Source: Zoogloea sp. LCSB751
Lineage (GTDB): Bacteria; Pseudomonadota; Gammaproteobacteria; Burkholderiales; Rhodocyclaceae
Reading direction: 5' to 3'
NCBI RefSeq assembly: GCF_002028455.1
Contig: NZ_MWUM01000009.1
Location: 124,001-188,000 of the forward strand
Length of the DNA stretch: 64,000 bases
In this document: piece after piece, positions 1 through 8,260 of the stretch
How the letters are laid out: each line of letters starts with the position of its first letter
How positions within the stretch are numbered: the stretch's first letter is position 1
Program-made: the position numbers and the translations under genes
Notes under the pieces: model-generated
Told to the model about the DNA's origin: nothing
Databases searched by the model: none
The model's input: the letters and a program-made list of their open reading frames with translations, nothing else

Positions 1-1027
1 GATAGGCGTCTGCAAGACGGCGCAGCCAGGTGGCGCCGGGTTCCGGGTTGCTGTATTCGATGGAGCCACCCGGCTGCAGGATCTCGTAAGGGCTCATCGT
101 CGCGTCACCGACGAAGATCAGCTTGTATTCCGGACCGTACTTGTGGAGCACGTCGAGGGTCGGCGTCCGCTCCGTATGGCGTCGACGGCTGTCGCGCCAT
201 ACGTGGTCGTACACGCAGTTGTGGAAGTAGAAATACTCCAGGTGCTTGAACTCGGTGCGGCAAGCCGAGAACAGCTCCTCGCAGACCTTGATGTGATCGT
301 CCATCGAGCCGCCCACGTCGAAGAAGATCAGTACCTTCACTGCATTGTGGCGTTCGGGGCGCATCAGCAGGTCCAGATAGCCGGCGTTGCGGGCGGTGGC
401 GGCGATGGTGCCGTCGAGGTCCAGTTCGTCCGGTGCGCCGAGGCGGGCGAAGCGGCGCAGGCGGCGTAGCGCCACCTTGATGTTGCGGGTGCCCAGTTCG
501 ACGGTGTCGTCCAGATTCCGGTATTCCCGCTGGTCCCACACTTTTACTGCCGTGCGGTTGCCGGCCGATTCTCCGCCGACACGGATGCCTTCCGGGTTGT
601 AGCCGCTGTTCCCAAACGGCGAGCTGCCGCCGGTGCCGACCCATTTCGATCCGCCCTGGTGGCGCCCCTTCTGCTCCTGCAGGCGCTTCTTGAACTCATC
701 CATCAGCTTGTCCCAGCCGAGCTTCTCGAGTTTGGCCTTCTCTGCGGGGCTGAGGTGTTTCGTCGCCATGGCCTTCAGCCACTCCTCGGGCAGATCCACT
801 TCCAGGCCTGGGATGGTCTCGATGCCCTTGAAGTACTCGCCGAAGGCCTGGTCGAAGCGGTCGAAGTGGCTCTCGTCCTTGACCAGGCTGGCGCGGGCGA
901 GAAAGTAGAAGTCTTCCATGCTGTGCCCGCCCAGGCCGGCTTCGAGGGCTTCGAGCAGGGTCAGGAATTCCTTCGTCGACACCGGCAGCTTGCGGTTCTT
1001 GAGGTGCAGGAAGAAGTCGATGAGCAT
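1..1027 (-). CDS. VWA-domain protein, CoxE-like (3' end outside window)
   Basis: Reading leftward from an ATG at 1027, an open frame of 342 codons runs off the window edge, so the C-terminus is missing. The protein starts MLIDFFLHLKNRKLPVS and has a charged helical N-terminal half. A von Willebrand A domain begins near residue 230, with the metal-site motif DVGGS at 237-241 followed by MDDH. The DxGGS form replaces the usual DxSxS, as is common in bacterial CoxE-like VWA proteins. It lies 13 bp downstream of a MoxR ATPase gene on the same strand. MoxR/VWA pairs usually act together as a chaperone that remodels or loads metal into a client enzyme. The client is not evident here. I am sure of the family but not of the role. 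Confidence 0.85.
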   Translation of the reverse strand, partial: MLIDFFLHLKNRKLPVSTKEFLTLLEALEAGLGGHSMEDFYFLARASLVKDESHFDRFDQAFGEYFKGIETIPGLEVDLPEEWLKAMATKHLSPAEKAKLEKLGWDKLMDEFKKRLQEQKGRHQGGSKWVGTGGSSPFGNSGYNPEGIRVGGESAGNRTAVKVWDQREYRNLDDTVELGTRNIKVALRRLRRFARLGAPDELDLDGTIAATARNAGYLDLLMRPERHNAVKVLIFFDVGGSMDDHIKVCEELFSACRTEFKHLEYFYFHNCVYDHVWRDSRRRHTERTPTLDVLHKYGPEYKLIFVGDATMSPYEILQPGGSIEYSNPEPGATWLRRLADAY

Positions 1028-1040
1028 GGTGGCGTCCGGC

Positions 1041-1883
1041 TCAGCGGTTGCGCTGGGCCATGTAGACCAGGCGCTCGAAGAGATGCATGTCCTGTTCGTT
1101 CTTCAACAGCGCGCCATGCAGCGGCGGGATGGCAGCCTTCTGGTCGGGCGAGCGCAGGGCTTCGACCGGAATCTCTTCAGCCACCAGCAGCTTGAGCCAG
1201 TCGATCAGCTCCGACGTGGACGGCTTTTTCTTCAGGCCCGGCACGTCGCGCAGGCCGAAGAAGACCTCCAGCGCTTCCTTCAGCAGGGCCTGCTTGATAC
1301 CGGGGAAGTGCACGTCGACGATCTTCTGCATCGTGTCCCGGTCGGGAAACTTGATGTAGTGGAAGAAGCAGCGGCGCAGGAAGGCGTCCGGCAGCTCCTT
1401 TTCGTTGTTGGAGGTGATGAAAACGATGGGGCGGTGGCGCGCCTTGACGGTCTCGCGGGTCTCGTAGACATGGAACTCCATGCGGTCGAGTTCGCGCAGC
1501 AGGTCGTTGGGGAATTCGATGTCGGCCTTGTCGATCTCGTCGATCAGCACCACGGTCGGCTCGTCGGCATCGAAGGCCTGCCACAGGGTGCCCTTGACGA
1601 TGTAGTTGCCGATGTCCTTCACCTTGTCGTCGCCGAGCTGGGAGTCGCGCAGGCGGGACACCGCATCGTATTCGTACAGGCCTTGCTGGGCCTTGGTGGT
1701 GGACTTGATGTGCCACTGCAGCAGCGGCATGCCGAGGGCGGCGGCGACCTCCTCGGCGAGCATGGTCTTGCCGGTGCCGGGCTCGCCCTTGATGAGCAGC
1801 GGGCGCTGCAGGCGGATTGCCGCATTGACGGCCAGCATCAGGTCGGGGGTGGCGACGTAGTTGTCGGAGCCTTCGAAACGCAT
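1041..1883 (-). CDS. MoxR-family AAA+ ATPase
   Basis: A 280-residue AAA+ ATPase of MoxR type. Walker A is GEPGTGKT at residues 33-40, and Walker B is VVLIDEID with the catalytic pair D115-E116. A sensor-1-like segment (FITSNNEKELPDAFLRR) follows. Length and the N-terminal phrase about loading a nucleotide-binding core without other domains fit MoxR proteins, which work with VWA partners as chaperones for protein maturation. The partner is probably the VWA protein encoded immediately downstream with only 13 bp between them, so the two are co-transcribed. The ATG start is followed directly by a normal MoxR N-terminus. What they mature is unknown. Confidence 0.92.
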   Translation of the reverse strand: MRFEGSDNYVATPDLMLAVNAAIRLQRPLLIKGEPGTGKTMLAEEVAAALGMPLLQWHIKSTTKAQQGLYEYDAVSRLRDSQLGDDKVKDIGNYIVKGTLWQAFDADEPTVVLIDEIDKADIEFPNDLLRELDRMEFHVYETRETVKARHRPIVFITSNNEKELPDAFLRRCFFHYIKFPDRDTMQKIVDVHFPGIKQALLKEALEVFFGLRDVPGLKKKPSTSELIDWLKLLVAEEIPVEALRSPDQKAAIPPLHGALLKNEQDMHLFERLVYMAQRNR

Positions 1884-1913
1884 TTGGGGGAGTCCTCGCT
1901 GGGGTTTTCTCGA

Positions 1914-2834
1914 TTATAGCGGTGCTGCTTTACGTGCACGGAAGATGTGCGCGGCGCTGCTCACCGTGGCGACGTGGATGTCCACTGTGTCGTCGATCTG
2001 GCGGGCGTAGCCGCCGGCCATCGAGATGGCCACCGGCAGGCCGCGGCGCCGGCACTCGCCGAGCACCAGCTCGTCGCGGGCGGCGAGTCCGGCCTTGGTC
2101 AGCTTGAGGCGGCCGAGGCGGTCGTCCTCGAAGGGGTCGGCGCCGGCCAGATAGATGACCAGTTGCGGATCGGCACGGCGGAACACCTCGGCCAGCGCCG
2201 GCTGCAGCGCGTCGAGATAAGCCTTGTCGCCGCTGCCGTCGGGCATGTCCAGGTCCAGGTCGCTGCGTTCCTTGTCGAAGGGGTAGTTGCGGGCGCCGTG
2301 GATGCTGAAGGTGAAACAGTCCGGCCGGTTGGCGAGGATTGCCGCGGTGCCGTTGCCCTGGTGCACGTCGCAGTCGACGATGGCGACCCGTTCGACGCGG
2401 CCTTCGGCATGCATGGCCAGCGCGGCGATGGCGGCGTCGTTGAAGACGCAGAAGCCTTCGCCGCGGTCGCGGAACGCATGGTGGGTGCCGCCGGCCAGGT
2501 TGGCGGCGCAGCCGTCCTCAAGGGCGGCCCGGCAGGCGGCCAAGGTCCCGCCGGCGGAACGGCGCGAGCGCTCGACCATCGCTTCGGACCACGGGAAGCC
2601 GATGCGCCGCAGGTCGTTCTTGTCCAGCGCGCCGCGGACCACGTTCTGCAGGTAGCGGGCGTCGTGGGCGCGCAGGATTTCGGTATCGCTGGCCGCCGCA
2701 GGTACGTGGAAGTCATCGGCGTCGAACAGCCCGCTGGCGAGCAGGCGCGCCCGCAAGCGGGCGTATTTTTCCATCGGGAAGCGATGGCCCTCGGGGAGGG
2801 GGAGCACGAAATGGTCGGCGTAGAAGAGCTTCAT
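1914..2834 (-). CDS. Histone deacetylase-superfamily deacylase
   Basis: A 306-residue protein of the arginase/deacetylase fold. The active-site histidine pair is in GGTHHAF (H118, H119). The zinc ligands are D156 and H158 in DCDVHQGNG and D233 in GADPFEDD. The short length and the DVHQGNG form resemble the bacterial proteins related to class IV (HDAC11-like) enzymes. These remove acyl groups from lysines, polyamines or small amides; the substrate here cannot be told. The gene ends 30 bp upstream of the moxR start on the same strand and is divergent from the M20 hydrolase gene. All metal and catalytic residues are present, so it should be active. Confidence 0.9.
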   Translation of the reverse strand: MKLFYADHFVLPLPEGHRFPMEKYARLRARLLASGLFDADDFHVPAAASDTEILRAHDARYLQNVVRGALDKNDLRRIGFPWSEAMVERSRRSAGGTLAACRAALEDGCAANLAGGTHHAFRDRGEGFCVFNDAAIAALAMHAEGRVERVAIVDCDVHQGNGTAAILANRPDCFTFSIHGARNYPFDKERSDLDLDMPDGSGDKAYLDALQPALAEVFRRADPQLVIYLAGADPFEDDRLGRLKLTKAGLAARDELVLGECRRRGLPVAISMAGGYARQIDDTVDIHVATVSSAAHIFRARKAAPL

Positions 2835-2928
2835 CGATGGGAGGCGTACGCTGGCGGTGGAGCGGGGGCGAAGCCCGCTGCTATCATTTCCTTATCCACG
2901 GCCCTCAGGCCGGACATCGGGACGCATC

Positions 2929-4098
2929 ATGCACCTTCTAGAAAATTTGCGGGCCCTCCATACGGAGACCACGGCGATCCGTCGGGACATCCACGCTCAT
3001 CCGGAACTGGCTTTCGAAGAGCATCGGACGGCCGCCCTGGTCGCCGAGCGTCTGGAGGCTTTGGGTATCGAGACGCATCGGGGTATCGGCAAGACCGGCG
3101 TCGTCGGTGTGTTGCGCGCCGGCAATAGCCGGCGGGCCATCGGCCTGCGCGCCGATATGGACGCCTTGCCGATTCAGGAGAAGAACGACTTCACCCACCA
3201 CTCCCGTCATCCGGGCCGCATGCATGCCTGTGGGCATGACGGGCATACCGCCATGTTGCTGGGGGCGGCAGCGCACCTGGCCCGCAACCCGGATTTCGAC
3301 GGAACGGTCTATTTCCTGTTTCAGCCGGCGGAGGAGGGTGAGGGCGGTGCGCCGGCGATGATCGCCGACGGCCTTTTCGAGCGTTTCCCGATGGAGGCGG
3401 TGTTCGGTCTGCACAACTGGCCGGGCCTGCCGGTCGGCCAGATCGCGGTGCATCGCGGGCCGGTGATGGCCTGCGCCGATCGTTTCGACATCGAGATCCG
3501 TGGGCACGGCGCCCATGCGGCGATGCCGCACCAGGGCATCGATCCGGTGTTGACCGGGGCGGCGCTGGTCCAGGCGCTGCAGGCGGTGGTGGCGCGCAAC
3601 GTGGATCCGCTGGATTCCGCGGTATTGTCGGTCACTCAGTTCCATGCCGGCGATGCCTACAACGTGATCCCTGACGTGGCGCAGTTGTGTGGCACCGTGC
3701 GGGCTTTCCGGCCTGAAGTGGAGGCCCGCGTCGAGGACGCGATGCAAAGGGTGTGCACCGGTGTTGCCGCGGCCTTCGGAGCGAACATCGGTTTCGAGTA
3801 TCGACGCGGCTACCCGGCGACGATCAATTCGGTGCCGGAGGCGGAGTTCTGCGCCGCGGTGGCCAGGGACGTGTGCGGCGAAGCCCATGTGACGGTGGAT
3901 CCCAAGCCCAGCATGGGCGCCGAGGATTTCGCCTATTTCCTGCAGGAAAAGCCCGGCTGCTACGTGTGGCTCGGCAACGGACCGGGTGAAGGCGGTTGCA
4001 CGCTGCACAATCCCCATTACGATTTCAATGACGAGGCAATTCCCTACGGTGTTGCCTACTGGGTCCGCCTGGTGCAGCGCTGGCTGTCCGATGCGTAA
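2929..4098 (+). CDS. M20-family amidohydrolase (hippurate hydrolase/aminoacylase-like)
   Basis: I place the start at the ATG at 2929, giving 389 residues beginning MHLLENLRALHTE, which is the normal N-terminus for this family. The in-frame extension upstream has no family character. Metal ligands are visible: C101 and H103 in ACGHDGH, E135/E136 in QPAEEGEGG, and H162 in GLHNWPG. The dimerisation domain follows (HGAHAAMPHQGIDP), then the C-terminal MGAEDFAY motif carrying the last ligand. Enzymes of this group hydrolyse N-acyl amino acids or related amides in the cytoplasm. A TATCAT -10-like box lies about 45 bp upstream (2882-2887). The gene stands alone between a divergent deacetylase and a terminator. 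Confidence 0.9.
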   Translation: MHLLENLRALHTETTAIRRDIHAHPELAFEEHRTAALVAERLEALGIETHRGIGKTGVVGVLRAGNSRRAIGLRADMDALPIQEKNDFTHHSRHPGRMHACGHDGHTAMLLGAAAHLARNPDFDGTVYFLFQPAEEGEGGAPAMIADGLFERFPMEAVFGLHNWPGLPVGQIAVHRGPVMACADRFDIEIRGHGAHAAMPHQGIDPVLTGAALVQALQAVVARNVDPLDSAVLSVTQFHAGDAYNVIPDVAQLCGTVRAFRPEVEARVEDAMQRVCTGVAAAFGANIGFEYRRGYPATINSVPEAEFCAAVARDVCGEAHVTVDPKPSMGAEDFAYFLQEKPGCYVWLGNGPGEGGCTLHNPHYDFNDEAIPYGVAYWVRLVQRWLSDA

Positions 4099-4142
4099 GT
4101 GTGCTGAGCGCAGGGTTGTCATCGATCTGCGCGGATAATCCG

Positions 4143-4184
4143 AAAAATTCCGGCACTGGATTTCCGCCCGGCCGGAATTTTTTT
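4143..4184 (+). terminator. Rho-independent terminator after the M20 gene
   Basis: The arms AAAAATTCCGGC (4143-4154) and GCCGGAATTTTTT (4171-4183) form a 12-bp stem with a 16-nt loop and a run of T after it. The symmetry lets it work in both directions. Confidence 0.8.
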
Positions 4185-4207
4185 GCCGCTTCCCTGCCTC
4201 AAGCCAC

Positions 4208-6694
4208 ATGAATACATTCTTCCTGTCATTCCGCATGCTCCGGCGCGACCTGCGCGCCGGCGAACTGGGGCTGCTGCTGGCGGCGCTGATCATTGCCGTG
4301 GCCAGCCTCACCAGCGTCGGTTTCTTCACCGACCGCGTCGCCCAGGCGCTGGCCCGGGAGGCCAACCAGCTGCTCGGCGGCGACCTGGTGCTGGTGTCCG
4401 ACCACGCCCTCGATCCGGCCTACCGCGCCGAGGCAGGCCGGCGCGGCCTCAATACGGTGGTCTCCAGCACCTTCACCAGCATGGCCAGCCTGGGCGAGGG
4501 CGCCCAGCTGGCAGGCGTCAAGGCCGTTGAGGACGGGCATCCGCTGCGCGGCGCGCTGCGCATTGCGCCGGGGCTCAACCAGCCCGACCGGGTGGCGCCG
4601 GGTATCCCCGCGGCAGGTGAAGTGTGGCTGGACGAACGGCTGGCCAGCGCCCTCTCCGCCAAACCGGGCGACATGATCGGCCTGGGGGCGATCCGTCTGA
4701 AGATGAGCGCCGTGCTGTCCTTCGAGTCGGACCGGGGCGCCAATTTCTTCAGCCTGCTGCCGCGCCTGGTGATGAATACCGCCGATCTGCCGGCGAGCGG
4801 CCTGATCCAACCGGGCAGCCGGGTCTTCTACCGGCTGCATGTGGCGGGAGACGTGGCGCCGGTCAATGCATTTGACGCCTGGGCGCGCGCGCGTCTCAAG
4901 CGCGGCGAGAGCCTGGAGAACGTCGAAAACGCGCGCCCCGAGGTGCGTACTACGCTGGACCGCGCCGAGCGCTTCCTGCGCTTCGCGGCGATGCTGGCGG
5001 TGGTGTTGGCCGCAGTGGCGGTCGGTTTGGCCACGCGGCGCTTTGTGGAGCGGCATCTGGATGGTTGTGCGGTGATGCGCTGCGTGGGTGCGACGCAGGC
5101 GCGTCTGTTGTCCCTGTTCCTCGGCGAGTTCGCGCTGCTCGGCCTGGCGGCGGGCGTGGCCGGCTGCGGGCTGGGTTTCGTGGTGCAGTTCGCGCTCAAC
5201 GAGTTGCTCGGCAGCCTGGTCGGCTTCCCGTTGCCGGCGCCGGGCTGGCTGCCGGTACTGCACGGCTTCGCGGTGTCCTTGCTGTTGCTGTTGGGCTTCG
5301 CACTGCCGCCGCTGATCAGGCTCGGGCGGGTGCCGACCTTGCGCGTGCTGCGGCGGGAATGGGACGGCATCGCGGCGCGGGAAGGTCTGGCCTGGGCACT
5401 GGGTGCATTGGTGCTGGCTGGGTTGCTGGTCGGCATCGCGCGGGACTGGCTGCTCGGGGCCTGGGTGGTCGGCGGATTCGCACTGGCCTTCGCAGTGTAT
5501 GGCGGCGTGGCGTGGGCCGTCATCGGTGGCTTGGGGCGTGTGCGCAGTGTGGCGAGCAGCGGCTGGCGCTACGGATTGGCCTCCCTGCGGCGGCGGCCGG
5601 TGGCCAGCCTCGTGCAGGCCCTGGCCCTCGGCATGGGGCTGACGGCCCTGCTGCTGCTGACGCTGGTGCGCGGCGATCTCCTGTCGAGCTGGAAGCAGAC
5701 CACGCCGGCCGATGCGCCCAATCGTTTCGTGATCAACATCCAGCCCGAACAGTTGCCGGCCCTGCGCCAATTCTTCAAGGACAACCGCCGTGCCGAGCCC
5801 TTGCTGCAGCCGATGATCCGCGGGCGCCTGATGGCGGTGAATGGCCGCCCGGTCGGGCCCGATGATTACACGGACGACCGGGCCAAGCGGCTGGTGGACC
5901 GCGACTTCAACCTGTCCTTCGATGCGCGGCTGCCGGGCGGCAACAGCGTCGTTGCGGGGCGTTGGCATGGGGACGAGCACGTTCCGCAGTTCTCCGTCGA
6001 ACAGGGGTTGGCCCAGACCCTCGGCCTGGCGATGGGTGACCTGCTGACTTTCGAGATCAGCGGCGTGCGCAGCGAGGCGCGCATCACCAGCCTGCGCAAG
6101 CTGGACTGGGATTCGATGCGGGTGAATTTCTTCGTGATCGCCGCACCGGGCATGCTGGAGCAGCAACCGGCCAGCTACATCACCAGCTTCTACCTGCCGC
6201 CGGGGCAGCTGGATTTTTCCAACCGCCTGGTGGCGGCCTTCCCGAACCTGACGGTTATCGACGTGGCGGCGGTGATCGGCCAGATCCAGGCGATGGTCGA
6301 TCAGCTGATCGCGGCGGTGCAGTTCGTCTTCGGCTTTGCGGTAGTGGCGGGCGTGGTCGTGCTGTTCGGGGCGCTGCAGTCCACCCACGACGAGCGGGAG
6401 AAGGAGCTTGCCATCCTGCGCACGCTGGGGGCCCGTAACGGCCAGCTGCGCGCGGCGCTGCTCGCCGAATTCGCCGTGCTCGGGTTGGTGGCTGGGGTGC
6501 TGGCGGGGGGCGGGGCGACGGGCATCGGTTGGGCGCTGGGGCATTTCGTCTTCAAGCTGACCTACGCGCCTAGCCTGCTGCCGCTGCTGGCCGGCGGTGT
6601 TGCCGGCTGCTCGGTGGTGACGCTGGCGGGCTGGGTCGGTACGCGGCACCTGCTGTCCCAGCCGCCGCTGGCGAGCCTGCGGGCGCTGAGCTGA
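4208..6694 (+). CDS. YbbP-type ABC transporter permease (FtsX-like)
   Basis: An 828-residue inner-membrane permease with the layout of E. coli YbbP. One N-terminal transmembrane helix is followed by a periplasmic domain, then three or more helices of an FtsX module (about residues 255-370). A central membrane pair and a second periplasmic domain come next, and a C-terminal FtsX module closes the protein (about 695-820). The N-terminus (FLSFRMLRRDLRAGELGLLLAALIIAV) is typical. Such permeases normally pair with a YbbA-type ATPase encoded next door, but none is seen here, so the ATPase must be elsewhere. The family exports or extracts lipoproteins or lipids; the exact substrate is unknown. It is followed closely by rmuC. 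Confidence 0.88.
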   Translation: MNTFFLSFRMLRRDLRAGELGLLLAALIIAVASLTSVGFFTDRVAQALAREANQLLGGDLVLVSDHALDPAYRAEAGRRGLNTVVSSTFTSMASLGEGAQLAGVKAVEDGHPLRGALRIAPGLNQPDRVAPGIPAAGEVWLDERLASALSAKPGDMIGLGAIRLKMSAVLSFESDRGANFFSLLPRLVMNTADLPASGLIQPGSRVFYRLHVAGDVAPVNAFDAWARARLKRGESLENVENARPEVRTTLDRAERFLRFAAMLAVVLAAVAVGLATRRFVERHLDGCAVMRCVGATQARLLSLFLGEFALLGLAAGVAGCGLGFVVQFALNELLGSLVGFPLPAPGWLPVLHGFAVSLLLLLGFALPPLIRLGRVPTLRVLRREWDGIAAREGLAWALGALVLAGLLVGIARDWLLGAWVVGGFALAFAVYGGVAWAVIGGLGRVRSVASSGWRYGLASLRRRPVASLVQALALGMGLTALLLLTLVRGDLLSSWKQTTPADAPNRFVINIQPEQLPALRQFFKDNRRAEPLLQPMIRGRLMAVNGRPVGPDDYTDDRAKRLVDRDFNLSFDARLPGGNSVVAGRWHGDEHVPQFSVEQGLAQTLGLAMGDLLTFEISGVRSEARITSLRKLDWDSMRVNFFVIAAPGMLEQQPASYITSFYLPPGQLDFSNRLVAAFPNLTVIDVAAVIGQIQAMVDQLIAAVQFVFGFAVVAGVVVLFGALQSTHDEREKELAILRTLGARNGQLRAALLAEFAVLGLVAGVLAGGGATGIGWALGHFVFKLTYAPSLLPLLAGGVAGCSVVTLAGWVGTRHLLSQPPLASLRALS

Positions 6695-6709
6695 GGGAAG
6701 GACGCGGGC

Positions 6710-8176
6710 ATGGCCGGGTATACTCCGGCCATGACTCCCGAACCTGCTCCTGTCTTGCTTCCCCTGCTGTTTGCGCTTCTTCTCGTCGTCCTGTCCGTCG
6801 TCGCCTGGCTGGCCTTGCGGATCAACCGTCACAACCGGGCCCAGGACGAAATCGCCGGGCAGCTGATTGCCCATCTCGATACCCGGCTGGAGGGCCTGTT
6901 CGGCCACCAGCAACTGCAGTTCGTCCGGGAGCTGCAGGCCACGGCGACGGCAGGTGGCGACCGCGTGATTGACATGCTCGCTGGGGAGGTCGATCGCCTG
7001 CGTGATCGGCTCGACGCCGAGCAGGCCGCCTCCCGCCATGCGCTCCAGCAACTCCATCTGGCCCTGATGGCCCAGCTCGGCACGCAGAAGGAAGAGATGG
7101 CGCTACGCCTGTCCGAACTGGCTTCCGCGGTGGCCAGCGGGCAGGAGAAGCTGCGCACGGAGATGATGGCCGAGACCCTCAAGACCTTGTCCGAGCACGC
7201 CCGTGCGGACCGAGAGCTGCTGCAGAAGGGCTTGAACGGCGCGTCCCAGCAGCTGACCCATAGCATCGAGGCCATGCACCGCACCGTTGGTGAGCGCCTG
7301 GAGGCGATCAGCGGCCACGTAAACCAGCGTCTCGACGAGGGCTTCCGCAAGACCAACGAGACCTTCACCAGCGTGATGGCGCGGCTGGCGACCATCGACG
7401 AGGCGCAGAAGAAGATCGGCGACCTGACCACCAACGTGGTCAGCCTGCAGGAGTTGCTCGGCGATAAGCGGTCCCGCGGCGCCTTTGGCGAAGTCCAGCT
7501 CGAAGCCCTTGTGCGCAATGCCTTGCCGCCGGAGTCCTTCGATTTTCAGTACGTTCTGCCGAATGGCACACGGGCCGATTGTGTGCTCCGCTTGCCCGAG
7601 CCGACCGGGATGGTGGTGGTGGATTCGAAGTTCCCGCTGGAAAACTACCACCGTATGTTTGCCGGCGAGGTGGGCGACCTGGAGCGGCGCACTGCCCAGA
7701 CGGCTTTCCGCAACGACGTGAAGAAGCATGTGGATGCGATTGCCGACAAGTACATCCAGCCGGAGATCACGTCGGACGGGGCGGTGATGTTCGTGCCGGC
7801 GGAGGCGGTGTTCGCCGAGATCCATGCCTATCACCCGGAGGTGGTGGCCTACGCGATGCAGCGCCGGGTGTGGATCGTCTCGCCGACGACGCTGATGGCG
7901 GTGCTGAACACCGCGCGGGCGGTGCTGAAGGACGTGGAGACGCGCAAGCAGATCCACGTCATCAAGGACGCCCTCGGCAAGCTGGCCAAGGATTTCAACC
8001 GCTTCGACGAGCGCATGCAGAAGCTCGCCACCCACATCCGCCAGGCCAACGAGGACGTGGTGGACGTGCAGACCTCGTCGCGCAAGATCAGCGCCCACTT
8101 CCAGAAGATCGAGGCGGCTCAGCTCGACGAGCCGCTGGCCGCGCTGCCGGGCGTGGAGCCCGGCGCAGGGCAGTAG
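6710..8176 (+). CDS. rmuC: DNA recombination protein RmuC
   Basis: A 488-residue protein with an N-terminal membrane helix (LLPLLFALLLVVLSVVAWLAL), a long coiled-coil stretch (about 60-260) and the conserved RmuC nuclease-like domain. The domain begins at GDKRSRGAFGEVQLE and contains GMVVVDSKFPLENY, the PD-(D/E)XK-like core. RmuC limits inversions between short repeats in E. coli. The ATG at 6710 is preceded by GGAAGGA at good spacing. A second ATG at 6731 follows a TATACT box and could be used instead. The gene starts 15 bp after the YbbP-type permease gene and may share its transcript. Confidence 0.93.
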   Translation: MAGYTPAMTPEPAPVLLPLLFALLLVVLSVVAWLALRINRHNRAQDEIAGQLIAHLDTRLEGLFGHQQLQFVRELQATATAGGDRVIDMLAGEVDRLRDRLDAEQAASRHALQQLHLALMAQLGTQKEEMALRLSELASAVASGQEKLRTEMMAETLKTLSEHARADRELLQKGLNGASQQLTHSIEAMHRTVGERLEAISGHVNQRLDEGFRKTNETFTSVMARLATIDEAQKKIGDLTTNVVSLQELLGDKRSRGAFGEVQLEALVRNALPPESFDFQYVLPNGTRADCVLRLPEPTGMVVVDSKFPLENYHRMFAGEVGDLERRTAQTAFRNDVKKHVDAIADKYIQPEITSDGAVMFVPAEAVFAEIHAYHPEVVAYAMQRRVWIVSPTTLMAVLNTARAVLKDVETRKQIHVIKDALGKLAKDFNRFDERMQKLATHIRQANEDVVDVQTSSRKISAHFQKIEAAQLDEPLAALPGVEPGAGQ

Positions 8177-8185
8177 CTACGCTCA

Positions 8186-8256
8186 AGGAAACGTCGGGCC
8201 GCTCCCAGGTTTCCTTGTCCCACAGGGGGGCGGGCTGGGCGTAGCCCGGCCCCGTG
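8186..8256. terminator. Convergent terminator region between rmuC and a glycosyltransferase gene
   Basis: Two hairpins lie between convergent genes. AAGGAAAC (8186-8193) pairs with GTTTCCTT (8209-8216). A GC-rich hairpin at about 8221-8256 pairs CAC/GTG, GGGG/CCCC and CGGGCT/AGCCCG. There is no clear T run, so the mechanism is uncertain. Confidence 0.5.
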
Positions 8257-8260
8257 GCGT

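Noticed and set aside
4226..7057. A 943-codon open frame antisense to the YbbP-type permease
   Set aside because: Same cause: codon-bias shadow of a real membrane protein gene, with no ribosome-binding site or family match.
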